Origin: Streptomyces sp. AP-93
GTDB lineage: Bacteria > Actinomycetota > Actinomycetes > Streptomycetales > Streptomycetaceae
Assembly (NCBI RefSeq): GCF_022808175.1
Contig: NZ_JALGBX010000017.1
Location: 1-64,000 of the forward strand
DNA: 64,000 nt
Direction of reading: 5' to 3'
Within the stretch, counting starts at the first letter, position 1, and the number at the start of each line of letters is the position of its first letter. Shown piece after piece: positions 52,796 to 60,080 of the stretch. The position numbers and the translations under genes are program-made. The notes under the pieces are model-generated. The model did no database searches, was not told the DNA's origin, and worked only from the letters and a program-made list of their open reading frames with translations.

Positions 52796-52871
52796 GGTTC
52801 CGGCCATCGCTCCGGCCGGAACCGCGCGCTACGTTGACGGCACGCTTCGACGGCGCCACCCCGGTGGCGCC
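52796..52871 (+). promoter_or_regulatory. Two hairpins upstream of lipoprotein gene
   Basis: Perfect 10-bp stem GGTTCCGGCC (52796-52805) / GGCCGGAACC (52814-52823), and a 9-bp stem GGCGCCACC (52852-52860) / GGTGGCGCC (52863-52871) ending 14 bases before the ribosome site. The first may terminate the preceding gene; the second lies in the leader of the next. Confidence 0.45.
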
Positions 52872-52890
52872 TTGGCAGAGGGAGAAGGCA

Positions 52891-53541
52891 ATGCGCGGAC
52901 ACGGCACGGCGGTTCGGGGCGCGAGACGGGTGCGCACGCAGGCGGCGCTCGCCGCGTTGGCCCTGTGCGGGACCCTGGCCCTCACGGCGTGCAACGGTGA
53001 CGAGGAGGCCGGCGCGCCGGGAACCCCCGCGAGTCCCGCCACCAGCGCGGCGGCCACGGGCACCACCTCGCCGTCGGCCTCGCCGTCGCCCTCCCCGGCC
53101 CCGTCGAAGAAGCCGACCCCGGCCGCCACTCCGCCCGCCACCGCGACCGTCACCCCGGCCGGCACGAAGAAGGCGCCGACGCCCGGTTCCACCTGCGACC
53201 ACAAGATGCCGATCTCGCCCGACGAGGTCGCCGTCTACCGCTACACCCCCGAAGGCGGGGTCCACAGCCTGATCATCAAGCACGGCAACTGGGGCTGCGC
53301 CGCCCCCGGCAAGGATTCCGCCCCCTTCGAGACCACCGGCAAGGAAACCTTCCTCAACATCGCAGAGGATGCCAAGATCACGGCCGTCACCCCCATCATC
53401 GCCAGCCCGGTGAGCAAGCCGATCACGCTCCAGCAGCTCATCGACTGGCTGATCGCCCACCCGAACCAGGGCCGTGTCTTCCGCTACCACCTGGACAGCG
53501 CGGGCGTGATCGACTGGATGGACCAGCAGTACACGTCGTAA
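52891..53541 (+). CDS. Lipoprotein of unknown function
   Basis: A 216-residue lipoprotein with AALAALALCGTLALTACNGD (lipobox LTAC). A Ser/Pro/Lys/Thr linker of ~70 residues precedes a C-terminal domain STCDHKMPISPDEVAVYRYT, KHGNWGCAAPGKD and HPNQGRVFRYHLDSAGVIDW. The Cys pair may form a disulfide. GGAGAAGG precedes the ATG. Family not recognised. Confidence 0.78.
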   Translation: MRGHGTAVRGARRVRTQAALAALALCGTLALTACNGDEEAGAPGTPASPATSAAATGTTSPSASPSPSPAPSKKPTPAATPPATATVTPAGTKKAPTPGSTCDHKMPISPDEVAVYRYTPEGGVHSLIIKHGNWGCAAPGKDSAPFETTGKETFLNIAEDAKITAVTPIIASPVSKPITLQQLIDWLIAHPNQGRVFRYHLDSAGVIDWMDQQYTS

Positions 53542-53580
53542 CACCCACAGGTGCGGCCGTACGGTCTTCCCCAGTTCTCC

Positions 53581-54573
53581 CTACGGCCGCCCGCCCAGCC
53601 GGGTCACCGCCAGCGCGGCCGCCCGGCAGCCGGCCCCCGCGGCCCACGCCGAGCCCGCTCCGGCCAGCCGGGCCGCGAGGAACGCACCCGTGAAGGCGTC
53701 CCCGGCGCCAGTGGAATCCACCGCCTCGGCGCTCTCCGCCGCGACCTCGGCCGTCACCCGGCCGTCCTCGGCGATGAGCGCTCCGGCCCCGCCCCGGGTG
53801 ACCACCACCAACGGCACCCGCCGGCTCAGCTCCGCCGCGGCCCGAGCGACCGCGGCTCGCGCGACCGCGGCCGGCCGATCCGGCGGCCTGATCGCCCCGG
53901 TCGCCCCGGTTGCCCCCGTCGCCCCGGTCGCCCCCGGCGACCCCGCGAGCAGCAGCGCCTCGTCCTCGTTCGGCAGCAGTACGCCGGCCCCCGCCGCGGC
54001 GGCAAGGAAGCGCTCCGGACCCAGCGCGGCCAGGAACCCCGCCGAGGCCGGATCCACGCTCACCGGTACGTTCCGGGCACGGGCCGCCCGTAGCGCGATC
54101 AGGGCCAGCTCCCGGCTCGCGTCGGCGAAGAACAGGTAGCCCGACAGGTGGAGATGGGCGACTCCGTCCAGCAGTCCGGGCTCCCAGTCGGCGGCGGAGA
54201 GCCGCAGCGAGGCCCCGCTGTCGGTCAGGAAGGTCCGCTCCGCGTCCTCGCCGACCAGCGCGACCACCGTCCCGGTCGGCTCGGCGGGATCGATCACCAG
54301 CCTCGGCCGCACCCCCGCGTCGAGCAGCGCCCGCTCGTGCCACCCGGCCGAGTCGGCGCCGACCCGCGCGAGGAGGCGTACCTCCGCGGCGCCCGCGTGG
54401 GCGGCCCAGCAGGCCGCGTTGGCCCCGGCGCCGCCCGGCAGGGTGCGGATCCGGGCCGGGGTGTCGGTACCCGGAGCCAGCGGCTCCGCATGCACTGCCA
54501 CGACATCCGTCACCACGTCCCCCACGACGAGCAGCGCCCCCGGCCCGGCGGGAGCGGCCGGCGCCGCGGTCAC
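53581..54573 (-). CDS. psuK: PfkB-family kinase, probable pseudouridine kinase
   Basis: A 330-residue sugar kinase of the PfkB/ribokinase group. N-terminal LLVVGDVVTDVV and LPGGAGANAACW, and C-terminal VDSTGAGDAFTGAFLA with catalytic Asp. It overlaps psuG by GTGA, so its substrate is most likely pseudouridine, made into pseudouridine 5'-phosphate for PsuG. Odd: a collagen-like insertion GATGATGATGATGA at ~residue 220 (nine-base CCCCGGTCG repeats at ~53895-53937). Confidence 0.85.
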   Translation of the reverse strand: MTAAPAAPAGPGALLVVGDVVTDVVAVHAEPLAPGTDTPARIRTLPGGAGANAACWAAHAGAAEVRLLARVGADSAGWHERALLDAGVRPRLVIDPAEPTGTVVALVGEDAERTFLTDSGASLRLSAADWEPGLLDGVAHLHLSGYLFFADASRELALIALRAARARNVPVSVDPASAGFLAALGPERFLAAAAGAGVLLPNEDEALLLAGSPGATGATGATGATGAIRPPDRPAAVARAAVARAAAELSRRVPLVVVTRGGAGALIAEDGRVTAEVAAESAEAVDSTGAGDAFTGAFLAARLAGAGSAWAAGAGCRAAALAVTRLGGRP

Positions 54574-55532
54574 GGCCGCGCCGCCCAGGCCCGCGCGATC
54601 CGGGCCCCGAGGCGCACGTTGCCCCGTACCGCCGCGAGGTTGGCCTCCAGGGAGGCCCCGCCCGTCGCGCGCACCAGGAACCCCAGCAGGAACGGCGTCA
54701 CCGCCTGCCCCGTGATGCCCCGCTCCCGGCACTCCGACAGCGCCTCGGCCAGGACCCGGTCGTGGAGCTCCGGATCGAGCTGCCGCTCCCGCGCCACCGG
54801 ATGGGCCACGAGCAGCGCCGACTCCGCGCCGCCGAGGCGGTCCTGAGCGGCCATCACGGCCGCCACCTCCTCCGGGCGGTGGACCGTCCAGTCCACCGGC
54901 TCGCCGGAATCGGCCAGGTAGAACCCGGGGAAACGATCCGTCCCGTAGCCGAGGACCGTCACCCCCAGCGTCTCCAGCCGCTGGAGCGTCGCGGGCACGT
55001 CCAGGATCGACTTCACCCCCGCGCACACCACGGTGATCCGGGTCCGCGCCAGCAGCGCGAGGTCCGCCGACTCGTCCTGCGACCGCGTCCAGTCCCGGTG
55101 GACGCCGCCGAGCCCGCCGGTGGCGAAGACCCGCAGTCCCGCCCGCGCGGCGAGGAAGGCCGTGGCCGAGACCGTGGTCGCGCCCGTCGCCCCAGTGGCG
55201 AGGGCGGGGGCCAGATCCCGGTGGCCGAGCTTGCGCACGCCCTCGCCGCCCGCGATCCGCTCCAGCCGGGCCTTGTCCAGCCCGGCGTACGCCACCCCGT
55301 CGACGACCGCGATCGTCGCCGGAACGGCTCCCTCCGCCCGGACGAGCTCCTCCAGTTCCAGACCGACCGCCAGATTGCGGGGGCGGGGCAGGCCGTGGGC
55401 GAGGATGGTGGACTCCAGCGCCACGACGGGCTGCCGGCGCTCCAGCGCCTCGCGCACCTCCTCCGACAGGACCGGGACCGCGGCCGGGACGGGGGACGGC
55501 GCCGTGTGCTCAGATGCAGTGTGCTGTGACAT
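54570..55532 (-). CDS. psuG: Pseudouridine-5'-phosphate glycosidase
   Basis: A 320-residue enzyme splitting pseudouridine 5'-phosphate to uracil and ribose 5-phosphate. Signature VVALESTILAHGLPRPRNL with the catalytic region, VPATIAVVDGVAYAGL, KLGHRDLAPALATGATGATT, FATGGLGGVHRD and the helical C-terminus. First gene of a two-gene operon with psuK. ATG 55532 has GGGGA upstream. Confidence 0.93.
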   Translation of the reverse strand: MSQHTASEHTAPSPVPAAVPVLSEEVREALERRQPVVALESTILAHGLPRPRNLAVGLELEELVRAEGAVPATIAVVDGVAYAGLDKARLERIAGGEGVRKLGHRDLAPALATGATGATTVSATAFLAARAGLRVFATGGLGGVHRDWTRSQDESADLALLARTRITVVCAGVKSILDVPATLQRLETLGVTVLGYGTDRFPGFYLADSGEPVDWTVHRPEEVAAVMAAQDRLGGAESALLVAHPVARERQLDPELHDRVLAEALSECRERGITGQAVTPFLLGFLVRATGGASLEANLAAVRGNVRLGARIARAWAARP

Positions 55533-55614
55533 GTCCCCATCCCTGGCACGCGATCCGGCACCCCAAACGCCCGGACGCCGCAGCGGCGCGAACCCGCCCC
55601 GGTGGCGTGCCCGC

Positions 55615-55802
55615 ATGAGCCCTCAGGACGCACCGGCCTCCCGGGACCCGGACACCTTCCACGACGAACTCGCCGACCGCCACGACCTGCTGTATGCCGA
55701 CCGGCGAGCGCGCACCGCCCGCCCGGGCCGCGCTCGGTCACTGCGTCACCGGCACGGACCCGAGGCAGCCCGGCTCCGTCGCCCGCGAGGCGGGGGCGCG
55801 GG
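55615..55802 (+). pseudogene. SAM-dependent methyltransferase remnant
   Basis: Starts with an intact ATG and DELADRHDLLYADRRA, which resembles the conserved start (ADRYDLLYxDW) of a common class I methyltransferase. In another frame soon after, ALGHCVTGTDPRQPGSVARE followed by AGARG resembles the motif I-II region (GHxVTGTD...AREAGARG). The SAM glycine motif between them is deleted. Then homology ends at the repeat cluster. Confidence 0.5.
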
Positions 55803-55863
55803 GGGCTGGGGGTGGCGCCGCGTCGGCCTGGACGTCTGCGGGTGTGCCGCTGCGCGGGGCGAA

Positions 55864-56202
55864 GTCCCCTACCCGCCCTTCGCCCGTTCCCGGGCTCCGC
55901 CCGGACCCCGGTCCTCAAGCGCCGGACGGGCTGAGGAGGGGTACCGGGCTGCGCCCGGACCCCCTGGGGCTCCGCCCCAGACCCCGCGCCTCAAACGCCG
56001 GCGAGGCTGGATTTCGCCCGGCGTCAGCCTGCACGTGCGCGTCAGCGCGCTGGATTGCCGGGGCAATTCCAGCCCCGTCGGCGTATCCAGCCTCGCCGGC
56101 GTTTGAGGCGCAGGGGTCCGGGGACTGGTCCCCGGCAACGGCGCCGCACACGGCAAGGGTCCGGGCGCAGCCCGGGGAACGGGCGAAGGGCGGGTAGGGG
56201 AC
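55864..56202. repeat. Nested inverted-repeat cluster of dispersed repeats
   Basis: Outer arms 55864-55891 and 56175-56202 are perfect 28-bp complements (GTCCCCTACCCGCCCTTCGC type). Inner arms 55986-56011 and 56086-56111 are perfect 26-bp complements containing CCTCAAACGCCGGCGAGGCTG. Another partial pair lies at ~55892-55909 and ~56155-56173. It shares its core with the element inside hrpB. Confidence 0.88.
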
Positions 56203-56479
56203 CCCGGCCCCGCAGGGCCGAACCACCCGCACCCGCCCACCGGACCCCGCGCCGGGACGGCAGTGGCGCGGGCCCCGACCGGCCACCGCCGGACGGAGCC
56301 AGGCGCCGCCGGGCGAAGCCCGCGTAGCGGTGCGAGGTCGGCGTCAAGAAGGAAACTCCGGGTTCCACCAGCCGGTGCTCACCGCGCGACGCCGCTCGAC
56401 AGGGTGACGGGTGGGCCGGGCGCGCGCTGGACGCTCTGGTCACCCCGGCGCGCCCGGTGTCCGGATTAGGCTCCCGGAC

Positions 56480-56875
56480 ATGAGCACAACTGATCACCAC
56501 GACGTCCCTGTCCCCGCCCCCGCCCCCGCCTCCTTCGCCGTTTCCGTGACGGATTTCCCGGACTCCGAGCTGGAGGTGGACGAGCTCGACCCCGCGCAGA
56601 TCGTCTCCGGGAACCCCGTGGTGACGGGCAAGGTGCTGTGGGAGGCGCCGGACGGCTCGCAGGTGCGCGGGATCTGGCAGATCACCCCCGGCGTGGTCAC
56701 CGACACCGAGGCGAACGAGCTGTTCGTGGTCGTGAGCGGCCGGGCCACCGTCGAGGTGGAGGGCGGCGAGACGCTGGAGGTCGGCCCGGGCTCCGCTTGC
56801 GTCCTGCGGGAGGGCGACAAGACCACCTGGACGGTCCACGAGACCCTCCGCAAGGCCTACCACATCAGCTACTGA
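56480..56875 (+). CDS. Cupin_3 (DUF861) domain protein
   Basis: A 131-residue single-domain cupin. Patterns ITPGVVTDTEANELFVVVSG and LEVGPGSACVLREGDKTTWT with WTVHETLRKAYHI are those of the DUF861/cupin_3 family, which includes ureidoglycine aminohydrolases. Substrate unknown. TAGGCT 7 bases before the ATG suggests a leaderless message. Its stop overlaps the facing MFS gene by 7 bases. Confidence 0.85.
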   Translation: MSTTDHHDVPVPAPAPASFAVSVTDFPDSELEVDELDPAQIVSGNPVVTGKVLWEAPDGSQVRGIWQITPGVVTDTEANELFVVVSGRATVEVEGGETLEVGPGSACVLREGDKTTWTVHETLRKAYHISY

Positions 56876-58164
56876 TCGGTAGGGGAGGCCTTCGCGGGAC
56901 GGCGGCGCGAGGTGAACAGCGCGAGCGCCGCCATCGGCAGCAGCAGGGCGGCGGCGGCCGCGTTGAGCCAGCCGTACCCCGCCTGGGACATGACCAGCCC
57001 GGCGGCGGCGCCGCCGACCCCGGCGGCCGTGTTCATGGTGAGGTCGCCCAGCCCCTGTACGGCGGCACGCGCGGGCTGCGGCACCGAGTCGGTCAGCAGC
57101 GCCGAGCCGGAGACCATGCCGGCGGACCAGCCCAGTCCGAGCAGGAAGAGGCCGACGCCGCTCTGGGTGTGGTTCCCGTCGGCGGTGCCGGCGAGCAGCG
57201 CGGCGATGGACAGCAGCCCGGCGGCGAGCCCGATCACGGACAGCCGGCCGATCCGGTCCGCGAGCCAGCCCATTACCGGCGAGAAGCCGAACATGCCGGC
57301 GATGTGCCCGCTGATGACGAGCCCGATGAGCTGGAGCCCGGCTCCGTGGTGCCCGAGGTCGACCGGGGTCATCACCATGATCGAGACCATGGTGGTGTGT
57401 GACACCGCGATGGTGAGCAGCGCGAGCCGGGCCCGGGGGGAGGCCTTGACGGCCGCGAACCCGGCGCGCAGCGAACGCCCGGCGCGGGTCTGGTCCTCGG
57501 CCGGGGCGAGCGCGCGGGCCGTCAGCAGCGGGTCCGGGCGCAGGAGTACGCCGATCAGCGTGGCGGTGAGCAGGAAGACGGCGCCGGCCCAGATGAAGGG
57601 CCCCGCCGTCGGGGGTATGGAGGTGCCGGCGAAGCTGCGGCTGGCCGGGGCGGAGAGGTTGGGGCCGAGCACGGCGCCGATGGTGGAGGCCCAGACGACG
57701 ACGGAGATCGCCCGTGCCCGGTGGTCCGGCTCGGCGAGGTCGGCGGCGGCGAAGCGGGCCTGGAGGTTGGCGGAGGAGGCGGCTCCGAAGGCGGCCATGC
57801 CGAGCATCAGCAGCGGGAAGCTCTTGATCGAGGCGGCGAGGACGACGAGGGCGGCACCGGCCGCGCCGATCACGTAGGCCAGGACCAGGCCGGGCCGGCG
57901 GCCGCGCGCGGTCATCAGCGCGGCGAGCGGCAGGGAGACGGCCGCGGTGCCGATCACGGAGGCGGTCGAGGCGAAGCCGGAGAGCGACTCCGTCCCGCTG
58001 ACCTCGGTGGCCAGGACCGGGGCCAGGGCGATGCTGATGGGCACGCCGATCCCGCCCAGCACCTGGCCGGCGATCAGTACCCCGGAGGTGCGGCGCCGCA
58101 GCCTGGGCAGGTCGGCGGCGGTGAACGTGACGGCGGGCCGGGCGGTGCCGGGCGCGGTGCTCAC
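56869..58164 (-). CDS. MFS transporter
   Basis: A 431-residue major facilitator with about 12 hydrophobic helices. The loop 2-3 motif is replaced by LMTARGRRPGLV, and RIGRLSVIGLAAGL marks the second-half repeat. Helix 5-like FGAASSANLQARFAAADLAE is typical of drug/metabolite exporters of Streptomyces. Substrate unknown. GTG 58164 with GGGGGTGG upstream; GTG 58173 is an alternative. Confidence 0.85.
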   Translation of the reverse strand: MSTAPGTARPAVTFTAADLPRLRRRTSGVLIAGQVLGGIGVPISIALAPVLATEVSGTESLSGFASTASVIGTAAVSLPLAALMTARGRRPGLVLAYVIGAAGAALVVLAASIKSFPLLMLGMAAFGAASSANLQARFAAADLAEPDHRARAISVVVWASTIGAVLGPNLSAPASRSFAGTSIPPTAGPFIWAGAVFLLTATLIGVLLRPDPLLTARALAPAEDQTRAGRSLRAGFAAVKASPRARLALLTIAVSHTTMVSIMVMTPVDLGHHGAGLQLIGLVISGHIAGMFGFSPVMGWLADRIGRLSVIGLAAGLLSIAALLAGTADGNHTQSGVGLFLLGLGWSAGMVSGSALLTDSVPQPARAAVQGLGDLTMNTAAGVGGAAAGLVMSQAGYGWLNAAAAALLLPMAALALFTSRRRPAKASPTDQ

Positions 58165-58308
58165 GCGGTCCACCCCCGACACGGATGCGGAGGGGCTGCG
58201 GGTGCGGCGCAAGGTGTGGTCACCGCCGCAGTTTCGCACCCCTCCCCAGGCGGGCGGAACAGGGTTTCGGGGAGCACGGGGAGCACCGGGAGCACGGCCC
58301 GTCCCCCC

Positions 58309-58878
58309 TCAGAACAGCGGCTGGGGGAGGACCCCCTCCAGGGCCAGCAGGCGGCGCTTGGTCTCCACGCCGCCGCCGAAGCCGCCGATGCCCCCGTCGT
58401 TCTCCACGACCCGGTGGCAGGCCACCACCAGGGGCAGCGGGTTCGAGCCCATGGCGTTGCCGACGGCCTGGGCCGCGCCCGGGGCCCCGGCCCGGGCGGC
58501 CAGCTCGCCGTACCCCACGACCGCCCCGTAGGGCACGGTGCGGTCCAGCACCAGCAGGACCTGCCGGTTGAAGCCGGAGCTCAGCCGCCAGTCCAGCGGC
58601 AGCTCGAAGCGGCGCAGCGTACCGGCGAAGTAGGCGTCCAGCTGGCGTATCGGCTCGGCCAGCAGCACCTCCACGCCCGGCGGCGGGCGCCATGCGTCGG
58701 CACCGAGGCGGGAGATCAGCGCCCCGATCATCTTCTCGGCCCGGTCCGGTCCGGCATGGAACTCGATCTTGACCAGGCCCTCGGGGGTGGCGGCGAGGAG
58801 CAGCGCCCCGATGCCGATGCCGCCGCTGTCGACGACGGTCCATTCGAGGTACGGCCCGCGGGGCTCAGGAGTGTCCAC
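58309..58878 (-). CDS. ogt: Methylated-DNA-protein cysteine methyltransferase
   Basis: A 189-residue suicide repair protein taking methyl groups from O6-methylguanine. The DNA-binding helix region YGAVVGYGELAARAGAPGAA and AVGNAMGSNPLPLVVACHRV carry the active-site Cys (here A-C-H-R rather than the common P-C-H-R). The N-terminal ribonuclease-like domain is present. GTG 58878 is preceded by a region of nine-base repeats (CTGACAACG, 58901-58940) with no good ribosome site. Confidence 0.88.
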   Translation of the reverse strand: MDTPEPRGPYLEWTVVDSGGIGIGALLLAATPEGLVKIEFHAGPDRAEKMIGALISRLGADAWRPPPGVEVLLAEPIRQLDAYFAGTLRRFELPLDWRLSSGFNRQVLLVLDRTVPYGAVVGYGELAARAGAPGAAQAVGNAMGSNPLPLVVACHRVVENDGGIGGFGGGVETKRRLLALEGVLPQPLF

Positions 58879-58900
58879 CCCTTCACCGTACGGCGCCCCA

Positions 58901-58940
58901 CTGACAACGCTGACAACGCTGACAACGCCGACAACGCTGA
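58901..58940. repeat. 9-bp tandem repeat upstream of ogt
   Basis: CTGACAACG occurs four times in a row with one variant (CCGACAACG), between the ogt start and the facing 3' end of the glycerophosphodiesterase gene. Another example of short tandem expansion in this window. Confidence 0.75.
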
Positions 58941-58952
58941 CGGCCCTGCCCG

Positions 58953-59837
58953 TCAGTAGCCGCCGACCGCTTCCCGTACGACGTCGGGGTTGTCGGTGAT
59001 GATCCCGTCCACGCCCATGTCCTGGACCTTCCGGGCGGTCGCGGCGTCGTTCACGATCCAGGTGTCCACTTCGAGCGCCTTGCCGTGGGCGCCGAGCAGC
59101 CCGTGCACCGCGGCGACCCAGTCGCTGTCGATGGTGGTGTGCCAGGGGTTGATCCGGTCGGTGAACTCGGCGTACCGCGGCAGGTCGGCGAGGGCCGGGG
59201 TGCCGAGGAAGGCCGTGACCAGGTCGGGGCGCAGTTCGTGCACGGTGCGGACCGAGGTGGCGCTGAAGCTCTGGACCACCAGCCGGCGGGCCACGTGGTC
59301 TTCTTCGAGCCAGCCGGTCTCGCCCAGCACGTCCAGGGTCTGCCGCTCGATCCCCGGGTAGAGCTCCGGCTTCTTGATCTCCAGGAGCAGCCGCTGCTGG
59401 TTGCGCTGGACCCGGTTCATGTACGCCCGCAGGGTCGGTACGCGGGCGCCCGCGAACTCCTGCCCGAACCAGCTGCCCGCGTCCAGCCGGGCGATCTCCG
59501 CCGCGGTGAAGTCCTTCACCCGCCAGGGCTTGCGGTCGGGGAACACCTCCTCGACGTCGGTCGTCCGGGCCAGGGTCTCGTCGTGGATGACCACGAGCTC
59601 CCCGTCCCTGGTGCGCTGGACGTCGTTCTCCACCCAGTCGAACCCCATCTCCATGGCGAGGTCGATCGCCTCCAGGGTGTTCTCCGGGGCGTACGCCGAA
59701 GCCCCCCGGTGGGCGTACACGATCGGGTTGGACAGCCAGTCCGGACCGGGTGCGGCCGAGGCGGAGCCCGCAGCGCACACGGTCAGGGTGAGTCCAAGGA
59801 AGGCGGCGGTGGCCGCGGCGGCTGATCGGACGTACAT
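58953..59837 (-). CDS. Secreted glycerophosphodiester phosphodiesterase
   Basis: A 294-residue GDPD-family enzyme with an N-terminal signal peptide (SAAAATAAFLGLTLTVCAAG, cleavage near ASA-A). The active-site pattern YAHRGASAYAPENTLEAIDL is followed by WVENDVQRTRDGELVVIHDE with catalytic His and acidic metal ligands. It splits glycerophosphodiesters such as those from lipids or teichoic acids. GGAG precedes the ATG. Confidence 0.92.
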   Translation of the reverse strand: MYVRSAAAATAAFLGLTLTVCAAGSASAAPGPDWLSNPIVYAHRGASAYAPENTLEAIDLAMEMGFDWVENDVQRTRDGELVVIHDETLARTTDVEEVFPDRKPWRVKDFTAAEIARLDAGSWFGQEFAGARVPTLRAYMNRVQRNQQRLLLEIKKPELYPGIERQTLDVLGETGWLEEDHVARRLVVQSFSATSVRTVHELRPDLVTAFLGTPALADLPRYAEFTDRINPWHTTIDSDWVAAVHGLLGAHGKALEVDTWIVNDAATARKVQDMGVDGIITDNPDVVREAVGGY

Positions 59838-60080
59838 GCGCGTTCTCCTCGGGTCAGGGGCCCTGCTCCTGCCGTCAAACGGGCGCGGAGCGGCATTCGT
59901 TGCGGCGGGGCACTGGCGGCGGTGCGTTTCCGACGCACTTTCAGGGAGAGCCGCGTACGGCGATCATGGGGTTGGCGATCACCGGGCCGCCACCGAACTA
60001 CGACAAACGGACCACGCCCGCACGGCTCCGCCCGGGGCGGGCGTGCCTCGGGTGTCAGTGGGGGGTCGTACGGTTGACCC

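Larger units (their letters stand above)
55533..56479. other. Decayed intergenic region with repeats
   Basis: Nearly 950 bases with no intact gene: a methyltransferase remnant (55615-55802), a large nested inverted repeat (55864-56202), then ~270 bases of low-complexity sequence. The right end holds TAGGCT (56467-56472), a likely -10 box for the cupin gene, 7 bases before its ATG. Confidence 0.6.
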
